A stretch of 64,000 nt of DNA from Clarireedia homoeocarpa. Lineage: Eukaryota; Ascomycota; Leotiomycetes; Helotiales; Rutstroemiaceae. Location: the NCBI GenBank assembly GCA_001465935.1, contig LNKV01000054.1, forward strand, positions 173,670-237,669, written 5' to 3'. A model generated the notes under the pieces. The model was given only the letters and a program-made list of their open reading frames with translations. It did no database searches and was not told the origin of the DNA. Shown one piece after another: positions 23,467 through 33,567 of the stretch (position 1 is its first letter; each line of letters starts with the position of its first letter). The translations under genes and the position numbers were made by a program.

Positions 23467-25642
23467 AACTCCAGTTAGGTGAATGGGAAGGCTTTGAAAG
23501 AGTATTTGCTCACGAGCTACGACCAAGGGGAGCAGATTGGGGGAGTTATTGGGTCGTTGAAAGGTGGGGTTATCGTATTCTTATCAGTGATAGTGACAAA
23601 AAGAATGCCATTGCGGGGCGCCGATGAGTCTGCATCTTCGTTAGTTACACTTGCTTGGTGTAGTGAAACCACGATTGTCTTGTTGTCTATTGAAATTAGT
23701 GAGCAGAGGGGCACAAAGATCGATTTCCCGGTCTCGCAGAAGGAATATCTGTTTTGCGCCACATTTTGCGCCACATTTTGCGCCACATTTTGCGCCACAG
23801 CACAGAGGAAGGGGATGCGGGAGCGGGAAGCGGGAAGCTGTCCAGCCCGGTTCTACAACACAACACAACAAGCTCGGGAGGAGGCCATCTTGCCAACCAC
23901 GTATGTTGGTATCTGCGTGATCCACCCGGGTCCACCGAAGGCTATTGAGGGAGAGCCTTGTTGGGATCATTCCTTGTGTCGGCCGCTGGTATTCGAAAGT
24001 CAGGCCGCCCGTTTGGCCCTTGCAACTCTTTGAGTCTATTCAGATAGGTGGCTGAGGGGCAGACCTTTCCTCATGTTGGCATCCCTCGTTGTTGCTTTAA
24101 ATTGATTCTGCTAACATCCGATTTGGAAATTTCAAGACAAACGTTTCTCTATAGGAGAATTGGTGATCTCGAATGGTTGAATCTTTACAGGTTCATCAGG
24201 TTCATCTAGACTGTTTTCTTTCTTATTGCGTGCTCGAGCGGTCAATACAACATCAAGCATCGACCGGGCGTCCGCATTAGATTTGTAAAACTTTATGATG
24301 CCACCTTCTAGCCGACCGATTATGATACAATATTGGCTTAACTAGTGCTTCCTAACGCTTTTCTAATACAGAGCCTCCGTACGGCACCACTATTTGCTGT
24401 AGTAATGCAGGCAGTTGGCCGCCTTCTTAGGCCCACCTGTTATTCAAGGTCCCAGACTTTTACGGCATTTGAATCCTACGGCTCGGGGAATCCATGATCC
24501 CTAAGATCCTTCGTGTAAGGCGTGCATAGACAACGCCTATCTTCGGTATAGGTGTACTTATGGACCGCAATGTGAAGTCTCGCAGTACATGGAAGCCAAT
24601 CATTCCTCTATTCTTTAGGAATAGACTGAGATGCCAAAGGCCTACGTGTAACTGATCCATGTACCTCCAACATGTCAAGCTTGATAGCCACAGCTTCAGC
24701 CAACCCAGCAATGGACAAGTAATAATCCTCCAGTGGGACAAAAGCAACAGCTACGGCCACGGCTCTCTACAACCTAGTTCAGGGTTGTCATAGGGTAGAC
24801 CATACCAGGACACAGGACTTATTTTAGTATCGTTGCGTTCAAAACATCCAATATGCGGGTTGAATTTTGGTCCGAGCAGTGGGATATAAACGGGAAATTA
24901 CGTTACAGAGACAGAATCGGTACGAGAAAATCCAACCTCGTTCGAGGTGTAGTCAGTGGGATAGTGTTCTAGTCGCTCTATCTCTGCTGCATTCAAGAAA
25001 AGTAAAATGGGCAATATTTGCATCGACGCTTTGGGCGCCGAGCATGTATCTACTCAAGTGAGTGTGGCTATCGGACATCATATGATTTGTTACCTCCAGC
25101 TTTTTGATTTGCACAGGAAGACCGTCACCACGCCCAAAGTAACAGCGTTTTGGTGAGGCCCACGACGAAGCTCAGCCAGCGGTCTCTGGCCGCGCCGTTT
25201 GTCAGACTTGGATCGTCATTCTTTCAACTAATCGTATTGGGAGCTGCGATGATGGATGTCTCCCGATTTCATCAGAGCGGTCGCACCAAGTATGTAGATG
25301 AGAGCTATTTTTGTGTACTTCAATCCAACATTTTCCTGGTTCTCCAAGTCTACGCGGCCAGAAACGGTCATTTACCACTTTAAACAGGATTAGTGTATTT
25401 GTGGACAGCCTCCAAGGTCTGCATAGTATTAAGTATATATATATACCATTGCAATCAGTGTCGATGGTTAGCAGAACATCACAGCATCCAACATATTCCT
25501 CAGAGCCAAGCAAGATTGATAAACTCTGTCTTTGACCAAGATATTCCTCCAATTCATCAAGTAAAGCCGTCGTTTAAGAACTTTCAAGTCCTCTATCTTG
25601 CTTTTCCACTCGTCTTAGCTCAACTAGAACTCTCTGTTTAAA
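23467..25642. other. 2.2-kb intergenic region between divergent genes
   Basis: Long frames at 23479-24033 (plus) run through a 12-bp repeat in all phases and look artefactual. The remaining frames are short and unsupported. The right end is the promoter of the disordered 401-aa gene. Confidence 0.5.
23752..23799. repeat. 12-bp minisatellite, four perfect copies
   Basis: The unit ttttgcgccaca repeats four times without mismatch, about 285 bp upstream of the dioxygenase start codon. Because 12 is a multiple of three it keeps every frame open, which explains several overlapping open frames here. Confidence 0.95.
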
Positions 25643-26848
25643 ATGGCTGCAGGCAAGCGATACAGAAAGAACAGTTCGGGCGATCTCGTTGAATCCAGTC
25701 ATGGCACGCTCGACGCCGATGGTGACGTTATTATGACATATTCATATGCGCAATATGGAGAAAGGAGGGAACTCATACTCGACCCTGAAGGTGAATTCGA
25801 TAAGAAAGGCAAAAAAGTCACAACATACGTTAAAAGTGATAACTATAAACAAGGCTCATCAGGGAAGAAAATCAAGCGCAGGCCTGATGGCAATCTCGAT
25901 GAGAATGGGGTGCGCCCTTCGGCACTCACACGGGGCTTAAGGGAGCAGACTGGTGAATCAAGTAGTCATCCACGACGACGAGAGCCTAGTTCAGCTGGTC
26001 GCACGTTGACACCAGGTGAAATAGAAGCTCAAAGATTGCAGGATGACTTAGCTGCTATGCGCATCGCAGGTGAGACACCCCCGCCATCATACGGACCTGG
26101 AAACGGCATACCTTTGAGAGACGCCAATTCAGCAGCCTACCGCAATCAACAAAACCCACCATCTTTCAAAAGTCAAGCTCCGTCATATAGCCAACCAACT
26201 GGAGAAACTTTCAAGCTTGGTCGAGGTCCTAGCGGGAGAACATCCAGAAATACATTTGGGGTCGGAGCAGCAACGCTGGATGAGAGCAGCGACGAACATG
26301 GAAACACAACGGACTCTACGCATCGAACCGACTCTACGCATCGAAGCCAAGGAAGCACGGGATCTGATAGAATTTTTAATTTATCAACAGACGACGAGAG
26401 TAAAGAGGCAAAAGAACGAGCTAGGAAAAAGGGTAAAGCTGTAGCAACGGAGGAACCCTCAAAAGAAAAGGAGTCGAGAACAAAAACACAACGCGATCAA
26501 AGACGCCACCAACCCGCTAATAGCGTGGATTCCACCTCTAGCAATATGGGTGCCCCGCCTGGGTATGATGCCACGGCGCCAGTTGCCATTCCCCCGAGTA
26601 AGTCAGGAGATAGACAGAGACCGAAGCCGAAGCGCGAGAAGTCGGGTCATAAGAGCAGAAAGGAAGCGTCAACCGAGGAGCGCCCGGAGAGACGAAGAAC
26701 AAGTTCGCGTGATGGAAGTGGGGAAGCAAGTACAGCTAGACACCGAGATAGTAGTACTAGCAGAAAAGATCCAAAGAAAGCGAGGGGTGGACATCGAAGT
26801 AGTAGCCATAACCGGGGTGACCCGGGCACCTCTGATAGACGTGATTGA
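25643..26848 (+). CDS. disordered charged protein of unknown function
   Basis: A single-exon 401-aa frame starts at 25643 (MAAGKRYRKNSSGDLVESSH). Its first 90 residues contain short repeated elements of the type DADGDVIMTY, DPEGEFDKKGKKV and PDGNLDENGVRP, each near a G-x-L/V-D-x-x-G pattern. The rest is low complexity: Ser/Thr-rich, then Lys/Arg/Glu-rich (SKEKESRTKTQRDQRR, KPKREKSGHKSRKEAS), ending DPGTSDRRD. No catalytic domain is visible. The strongly charged tail would suit a nucleic-acid-binding or nuclear protein, but this is only an impression. The long uninterrupted frame with consistent codon-like composition supports it as real. Confidence 0.65.
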   Translation: MAAGKRYRKNSSGDLVESSHGTLDADGDVIMTYSYAQYGERRELILDPEGEFDKKGKKVTTYVKSDNYKQGSSGKKIKRRPDGNLDENGVRPSALTRGLREQTGESSSHPRRREPSSAGRTLTPGEIEAQRLQDDLAAMRIAGETPPPSYGPGNGIPLRDANSAAYRNQQNPPSFKSQAPSYSQPTGETFKLGRGPSGRTSRNTFGVGAATLDESSDEHGNTTDSTHRTDSTHRSQGSTGSDRIFNLSTDDESKEAKERARKKGKAVATEEPSKEKESRTKTQRDQRRHQPANSVDSTSSNMGAPPGYDATAPVAIPPSKSGDRQRPKPKREKSGHKSRKEASTEERPERRRTSSRDGSGEASTARHRDSSTSRKDPKKARGGHRSSSHNRGDPGTSDRRD

Positions 26849-27640
26849 TGAAGCGGTGATCCTGAAGCATGGAAAGTTTGTTCCTTGTTTCAACATTCAT
26901 CATGGATATCAATCTCCGCACCGAGAGACTACATAGCATATCAGTGGGGGCGGGGAGTTGCTGGGTGTTTCTTTACGGCGTTCTTGTTTTTATAGCATAA
27001 CTTAGATTGAATAGCCATAAAATAACAAAAAAGTCATGGTTGAATGACCTGGATCACTTTCCCGCTCTCGAGATGTGCGACTGCAATGCGACTGAACTTT
27101 GTGTTTTTGGCTGCTGTGCTGTGTTGTCAGCCACCTGATGAAGAAATATCGAGATAGTCAGAGACTTGGGAGACTTGGTGAGTTTAACAAGAAATGGGAT
27201 CCGAAAGGGGTCGACTAGAGTGAGCAAAAGCCCGGATTTCTCCCAATCTTCCAACTTCCTGTTCAATCCCGGCTTTTCATCCATTACCGTTGCTTACAGG
27301 GCAGCAAGTTGCTGTCCTGTATCTCAAGCACCGAGCAACCGATCTCTTGGCATACATCATCTCCACCCCACGTTCCCATGTGGTGGTTTCAGGACCAAGA
27401 TTTACAATTACTTCCCATGTCAATTACTTTCCATGTCGTAAACGTCAGTTCCTGCGGCTGGTTCGAGCTGCGTAGAAGAGGGCTATAAAGGACCCTTAAA
27501 GTCTACTCTTCTGCTGCTTTCCTCTCTCCTCTCTCCTCTCTACTACACAACAAGCACACAGCCAATCAATCAATCAATCGAATTATCAACGACTTCAATT
27601 CCAATCAATCACCCGACAAACAACACAACCAATCGCAGAA
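26849..27640 (+). other. intergenic/promoter region of the 84-aa gene
   Basis: No gene is supported. The 3' half contains a TATA-like box (27483-27490), a long CT-rich tract (about 27519-27541) and repeats of CAAT (about 27564-27580), the arrangement expected of a strongly expressed fungal gene. Confidence 0.55.
27483..27490 (+). promoter_or_regulatory. candidate TATA box
   Basis: The sequence ctataaag lies about 150 bp upstream of the ATG at 27641 and about 30 bp before a pyrimidine-rich tract, where fungal transcripts often start. It is positional and motif evidence only. Confidence 0.4.
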
Positions 27641-28268
27641 ATGGACTCCCTCCTCAACAAAGCTAAAGGTGCCATGAGCGGCTCAAGTACCGGATCAAGT
27701 ACCGGATCAAGCACAAACCAAGGAACCGTCAATACCGCTCCTGGACAGGACTATGGTGATAAGGGTATGTTTGTTTCTTTTTTCTTTCCTTCCTTTTCTC
27801 AGAATGACAACTCCATCCCTTGTATTCACTCCCCTTTTCATTCCCAGAATGACAACTCCATCCCTTGTATTCACTCCCCTTCTCATCCCCAGAATGACAA
27901 CTCCATGAACCATCCCAACTAACTGACCCCAAACCAGCCCTTGACATGCTCGAGAAGAAGTCCGGACATCAATTGGGTGCTAATACGAACGAGAAGATCA
28001 CCGATGGTCTCAGAGGTGTATATGAGAAGCAGACCGGGTATGTTTTCTTCCCTTTTAACTACGCATACACACATCACTACCTGTCCTACACATACATACA
28101 CATTACCACCTATCTAAGCACACCTCTGCTCCATCCCCCCCCTCTATTCCACTTCCACTTCCCCTCCCGTTTCTCTTCTCTTCCGAATCTCCTCCCGCTC
28201 TACCAACCCGTAAACTAACCCTCTCTCTCCCCAATAGCAACAAAGTCGACCCCAAATGGTCCAACTAA
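27641..28268 (+). CDS. small conserved fungal protein, probably stress related, 84 aa
   Basis: Three exons: 27641-27764, 27938-28037 and 28238-28268, with introns of 173 and 200 nt. Both begin GTATGT; they end CCAG and ATAG. The protein starts MDSLLNKAKGAMSGSS, has a tandem GSSTGSST stretch, then YGDKALDMLEKKSGHQ and EKITDGLRGVYEKQTGNKVD and ends PKWSN. This pattern (short amphipathic start, Gly/Ser linker, a DK-AL/V-D-M-x-EKK-x-G-H block and an NEKITDG block) recurs in small fungal proteins reported as abundant or stress induced; I know no biochemical activity. Intron 1 contains a 45-bp tandem repeat. Confidence 0.8.
27800..27909 (+). repeat. 45-bp tandem repeat inside an intron
   Basis: Units beginning cagaatgacaactccatcc start at 27800, 27845 and 27890, exactly 45 bp apart; two are complete with one or two differences, and the third is cut after about 17 nt. 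The array lies wholly within intron 1 of the 84-aa gene and fills more than half of it. Confidence 0.9.
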
Positions 28269-29078
28269 ACCTTCCACCAACCAACCTACCTATCTATCTA
28301 TCTGTCAGGCGAGAACCAAATAGGATAGACTAGATGAGGGGCTGCAGAGATAAATGGAAGAAGTGAAGGCTTTAATTCATTTTATGTATGAGATATGATA
28401 TCATTTTTTTTATATAATGGCATGGCGGGGTTTAATAAGCCTTATATGGGGGACAACTGGAGAAATCAATGAATGACGGTTAAGATAATGAATCAATCAA
28501 TTGGTTAAATGCTACATATTACTCGCGCCCTTGACCCATCTTCAGAAGTAAGAAGATCACTCAAACCTTATATCTTCAGTGCTGTGCTACTTGCGCTATT
28601 CACATGTATCATTTCCCCCCTTTGCAATCAATCAACTATCCAATATTCATAAAACATCACATATAACATATATTCACATGAAAGCCAATCAATCAATCAA
28701 TCAATCAAATCGAACCAAGTAAAATTTATAATGATATCTTTTCCTCCCCCCTTTACTATTTGTTTCCCCCAATATATCCAAAAAATATTCCCACCACCAA
28801 CGCCAGTAAATATGATAGATATATCATCACCCCATCCATCTTGTCTCGTTTTCCATGGCATAGCTCATACCTCGTACCTCGTTCGTTATGTATTCTTTCC
28901 ATATTCCCACCTACCAGGCGTGAATCCTATGGCGGTCCTTCCAAACCAAGAGGTATCTTATATATGCACGTAACATCATCTCTCTCATTCCCCTTAGGAT
29001 CTCTCATCCCCAAACCAATGCTATCCAACCCGCGTACCTCCCTTCCAAACACAAGCACACAAACGTCCCTCTCTTCAT
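28269..29078. other. convergent intergenic region with a CAAT microsatellite
   Basis: The region contains a (CAAT)n run at about 28686-28707 and pyrimidine-rich sequence. No gene is supported. It separates the 84-aa gene (plus) from the four-pass membrane protein (minus). Confidence 0.6.
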
Positions 29079-29642
29079 CTACTCATCATCCTTGTAAACC
29101 TGATACGCCATAACGATCATCCACAACAAAAAAATACACCCAATCAACTCAAACGACCAGCCAGCCACCCAACTCTGACAGATACTCCTCTGCTGCAACC
29201 ACGCCAACGTTGCCTGGTTCGCACCAACTTGCTCATTCGCATCCACGTACAGATTGCAGTTTGCATTGACACTTCCGGCGGGTCCCCACAGCTGAATACT
29301 AATTACAATCAACCCAACTATCCACAGCACAAACAACATAAAACTCCCGAGTATGACAATCCCTGGGAGAAGCTGTCGTTTCGAGATGAGGTATAGCATG
29401 ATGAGGATGAAGAAGACGCTGAGAGCGCCGACGGTGACCCAGTAGGGGAAGTACCAGGGTACGCCAAGATGCATTTGTTGCTGGATGCTGAGGAAGTTGG
29501 CGAAGATGCCGAGGACGGTGGAGGAGGCGACGAGCATGATGAAAAGCCAGAAGTTGAGTTGGAGGGGCGGCCAGCGGTATTTGGTGCGGACGCGATGTTG
29601 GAGGAGGATCGTTGGGGAGGAACTGCTCAATGTGGAGACCAT
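29079..29642 (-). CDS. four-transmembrane MARVEL-like membrane protein
   Basis: An intronless 187-aa frame starts at 29642 (MVSTLSSSSPTILLQ). Four hydrophobic helices are visible: about residues 28-50 (LNFWLFIMLVASSTVLGIF), 62-86 (YWVTVGALSVFFILIMLYL), 90-116 (LLPGIVILGSFMLFVLWIV) and 156-183 (WVAGWSFELIGCIFLLWMI). The loop before the last helix contains two cysteines (NANCNLYVDA and RSICQSW) that could form a disulfide. The topology matches fungal MARVEL-domain proteins, found in membrane subdomains and vesicle trafficking. The domain is loosely defined by sequence, so membership is a topology-based inference. The tail ends in acidic KDDE. Confidence 0.7.
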   Translation of the reverse strand: MVSTLSSSSPTILLQHRVRTKYRWPPLQLNFWLFIMLVASSTVLGIFANFLSIQQQMHLGVPWYFPYWVTVGALSVFFILIMLYLISKRQLLPGIVILGSFMLFVLWIVGLIVISIQLWGPAGSVNANCNLYVDANEQVGANQATLAWLQQRSICQSWVAGWSFELIGCIFLLWMIVMAYQVYKDDE

Positions 29643-31136
29643 TTTGGCGGGTTTTGTTTATATAGAGGAGTTGCGGTTAAGAGCTTCGAATTTGGGATAT
29701 GGAATGAGTAGATTCCTCAACTTATTCGTCCCTTCTCTTGTGCCCAAAACAACTGCCCAATTCTTGCTTTTATTTCGTCGCGAGACTTTTCGAATCCCAA
29801 AAAGCAGCTGCTCTTCTCAAATTCCCCGTCCTTTAAAGGCAATTCCTTCGTTCGTTGTGTTTGGCGTCGTCGTCGCAAAGGTCGAAATAATTGCAGCGCG
29901 TCCAAATCCAATCCCTCAAATCTGCGACCGAAATCTCCCAGATATAAACACAACAAACTAAAGCCTTCTGCCCTCTTCTCTTTTATATCTTTCCTTCTCT
30001 GACAGGGTTTCCAATGCAACCTTAACCAAAATCTATTTTTGTGCTTCGCCCAAATTTTCACTTGTCCACGTTTTGCGAGCTGGTTTGTTGTTGTCGTTGT
30101 TGTCTTATTTTGCCTCACTCGAACTCCACAATTGTCTTCGGTTTGGACTCGGTAGGCCTTTTGGAGCGATAGGTACGTGAGCAATAGGGAGCACAAGGTG
30201 CAGACGGGTATGTGCTCTCCAGGTAAGCTGCAGGCAGTTTGTCGGGTCTTCGGAAAATAAATGGTAGTGGGGAGGGAGTCGCACAAGAAGTGAAGGACTG
30301 GAGAGCGAATGTTCTAAATCTTCTTGGCTCGAAGAGAGACAGAGACACCGAGTAAAGAGGGTGGAGTGTACTGTATGTACTTCGCAGCGTAATATAGGTT
30401 ACTCCTTGTGGTGTGAATTGGAACTTTAGGCGCCCTGTGGGAGAAGGAGAATAACAATTGAGGGATATTTGTGATGGCTGGGGTGACGACACAAAATCTA
30501 AGAGCCTTGAAGAGTCAAAATCCGCCCGTCAAATAAATTCATGAGGCTGGTATGGAAAAGTAGAGTGGGTGAGTGGTAGGTAAATGCAGGGGACGACGCG
30601 ACACGCCCGTATAGTGTATTGTGCTCGGGTTTGTCCCGAGTGGATAGAAGCAATGACCGAGCAGCCTGCGAGTGAGTTCCTTCTGGAGTCTGGAACAGCA
30701 TTTGGTACGAAGCACTTCGCAGATTACCATAACTTATGCCAATTGCACATTTGTCCGTTTCCTGACTTCTGGACTACGAAGACTTGGCCTGGCCATCTTT
30801 GATTCCGAGGCTTGGTGGTGTTGATATGATACAGGGCGGGAAGGATGCATGCAGATGCTTCATGAAATTGCACGTGGCATTGTTTTTATATTTCCTACCC
30901 TGGCCAGTTCCCGACATTCGATGGTTAACCGCCCATCCTTACCTATGTAACTGTAACCAGGGCATCTAGATTCCTATTCTATTTCCGTTCTACAAACTAA
31001 CTCACTCACTCCCCTGCGCCCTCTCTCGACGACGACAAAGGACAAAAGCTTCCGGGTATCTGTACCAATTCTGCGAAAAGAAATCTTAGGATCTTGTGCC
31101 CCCGGTCATTTCCATCTCGCGACCACAAACCCCCCC
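29643..31136. other. 1.5-kb intergenic region
   Basis: Minus-strand frames of up to 189 aa (29717-30286) lack domains, and they overlap others in different phases. The left part should hold the 5' untranslated region and promoter of the membrane protein, the right part the arginase 3' end. Nothing else is recognised. Confidence 0.55.
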
Positions 31137-32232
31137 TCAAAGCAAACTTTCGCCCAATGCACATCGAACCAGAGAACATCCTGCTCTGACAGTCTCATGA
31201 GCACCGATATCATTGATACCTGGTTCCAAAGTTGGGTTGACTTCCACCAAATCAATCGCAACCAAAGATCCCGTTTCGTGTACAGTTTCGCAAATATAAT
31301 CTCCTTCTCTCAAGGTCAAGCCTCCACGAACCGGTGTGCCGGTAGAAGGTGCCCACATAGGATCTAGCCCATCGACATCGAAGGAAAGATGGATTGGTGT
31401 ATCGTTTCCGATATGCGCCAAAGCCAGTTCCATGACTCTTCCGATTCCGTGTCTGTGACGGTAGATGGAATTAGTGGTTGTACGACAAGGTGTACGATGG
31501 GGACACAAACCTGTCAATGTCATGCATGCTGAATGCTTTGATTCCATTCTCCCTCAAGATCACTTTCTCCCCTCTATCCACGTCCCGCAATCCAATGTAA
31601 ACAATCTTGCTCACACTGACAAGATGATCTTCTTTCAACCATCCGAATATGTCTTCCCTCTTCTCCTTTGCCAATCCAGCTAGGAAAGCAACCGGCATAC
31701 CGTGAATGTTCCCACTCTCACTGGATTCTGGGGTGTTGATATCCGCGTGTGCGTCTACCCAGATCAAAGCCATTTCTCGTCCCAGACGTTCCCGGATAGC
31801 TTTCGCCGAGCCGGAAACTGTCCCGATAGCAATAGAATGGTCACCACCAAGTGTGAGGACGCATCTGCCTTCTCGCGCATGATTGTAGACTTGTTCTGAA
31901 AGTTTTTGCGTGACGGCAGATACAGCAAGTGGGTTCTTCATGTTTCTGTAAGGGGGGTCGTCGGCAGGCAAAAGTTCTTTGTAGGAATGGACGGTATTGT
32001 CATGATGGAGCTTGTAGCCCAATTCCTCCGAGAGCTGGGTCAAAAGTCCACTTTGAATAAGAGCAGAAGGTGCTGCATCAACTCCTGGCTTACACTTTTT
32101 TTATGGTTAGTGTGTAAGCTAGGCATTTCAAAGAGGACAACTTACTTGACCGCCCGAGAAGCCAACAGCAACAACACCGAGTTCATCGCCCTTGGACAAG
32201 AACTTTGGTTTGATCATTGATGTGGTAGTCAT
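31137..32232 (-). CDS. car1: arginase
   Basis: Three exons, 32146-32232, 31511-32088 and 31137-31452, join to 326 residues, the standard length for fungal arginases. Introns are 32089-32145 and 31453-31510. The enzyme hydrolyses arginine to ornithine and urea, in the cytosol. All ureohydrolase signatures are intact: GGDHS (110-114), DAHADIN (141-147) and SFDVDGLDP (245-253). The expected binuclear manganese ligands are therefore present: H113, D141, H143, D145, D247 and D249. The junction R-HGIGRVMELAL confirms the second splice. It is divergently arranged with the ApsB/Mto1 gene over a 1.3-kb region, without obvious functional link. Confidence 0.96.
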
Positions 32233-33567
32233 GGTTGCTGGTAAGGACTTTGATGTTGTTGTCTGTGTCTATCACAAGCTATTTTGATGATATGCGGTGT
32301 AGGTGGGTTTTGTTGGATCTTTGATGGCGGGGTGCTAGTGGGGGGTTGTGTAGTGTACCAAAAGGGCAACTTGCTCGTTAGTGAAGCGATAGTGAAGGAA
32401 GAAGTTTGAATCTCTCGAGTCCAGTGCGCAGGATAAGGGAATGGGAATAGAAGGGAAATGAAAGCAAAGAGAAGAGGACAAAAGGACCGGACGAAAAGAA
32501 TGAGGGTATTTATCTGCGCTTAGAGAGTAATCATGAGGTAATTGTTCCATTTTTTGGACACTTTTGATCCCCTAAACGCAGGTTGTCGCGATGCCTCTAA
32601 CACTTAACGGAAGCTCGTTTAGCACGATTTCCCCTAAGTGATAAAATACACGAAGAAGCCATCGGCGGCAGAGTCCCATGACAGGATTATCCAATGAGGG
32701 AGAGGGAAAGGGGTAAGATGCTTCTCCTTGCCCCGATAAACTGTCGGTTTATCGCTTTCCATCGGAGTACAGGATACTGTGACCGAGTCGTACGGGAGCA
32801 TTTGAATGGAGACGAGTTTTGCGCGGAGGTTTTGCCCACTCCAGACATACATAGCAAGTGAGATTCCTGACCTCAGATCTCAGACCTGTGACCTGTGACC
32901 TGCGACCTGCGACCTGCGACCTGCGACCTACCTACCGTGGTAAATGAGAGCTGCTGGTCTGGTGTGGTACAAACCTTTGCTGTATAAGTCTCGGAAGAAG
33001 ATTCATGAATCCCTTCTCCTGGCACGGGATGCTGGTGTGGGCAAATGGGCAACACCGCAGAAGACACCGAGGGGAAACCATGTGCCCAAAATATAAGGCT
33101 CAAACCCAGGCACCAAAATCCGAGACTGAATACCGCACCGGCTGTGAAAACATCAACCCATCACAGCTGGCCTGGGCCTGCGCAACCTCGAAATGCCATT
33201 GTTGACACGGGATTCGTTTGTAGATCTTTAACGTTTTTTTCCCATTTTCTGCGACTCCAGATTAATTATCAACGACCTCAAATCCCAATTGACCGAGTAC
33301 TACCATTGTTGCGACGACTTTATTATGCTCTTACCAACTATTTAATCTATTTTCTGTAGTTTTAAATTCATTAGACCCCTTGAAAGCCGCTCGTTACTTC
33401 TACTATCCCATACCATATTTCTCAATTCACCCTGTCGAGCCTGTCTCCTTCGAGGACCGAGCGCATTTGTCTGCGAAAAAGGAAACACCACGATATAGAA
33501 ACGAAGGCTTAACGACCAAGTACGACTCTCCTTTTCTAACGGATGCAACGCCTGGCTATTTTACAAG
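32233..33567. other. divergent promoter region, arginase / ApsB-like
   Basis: No gene is supported. It contains a 7-bp tandem array at 32884-32925. Short plus frames in 33005-33567 overlap each other and are unsupported. Confidence 0.55.
32884..32925. repeat. 7-bp tandem repeat, six copies
   Basis: Six consecutive units of acctgtg/acctgcg run without gaps; the first two have T and the other four C at position 5. It sits about 650 bp from both flanking start codons. Confidence 0.85.

Noticed and set aside
23479..24033. 184-aa plus-strand open frame
   Set aside because: It spans a 12-bp repeat that keeps all frames open, has no domain, and overlaps comparable frames on both strands.
29717..30286. 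189-aa minus-strand open frame upstream of the membrane protein
   Set aside because: Low-complexity composition, other open frames across the same bases, and a position that fits the 5' untranslated/promoter region.
32884..32925. CRISPR-like array
   Set aside because: Direct 7-bp repeats without spacers in a eukaryotic genome; it is a simple tandem repeat.
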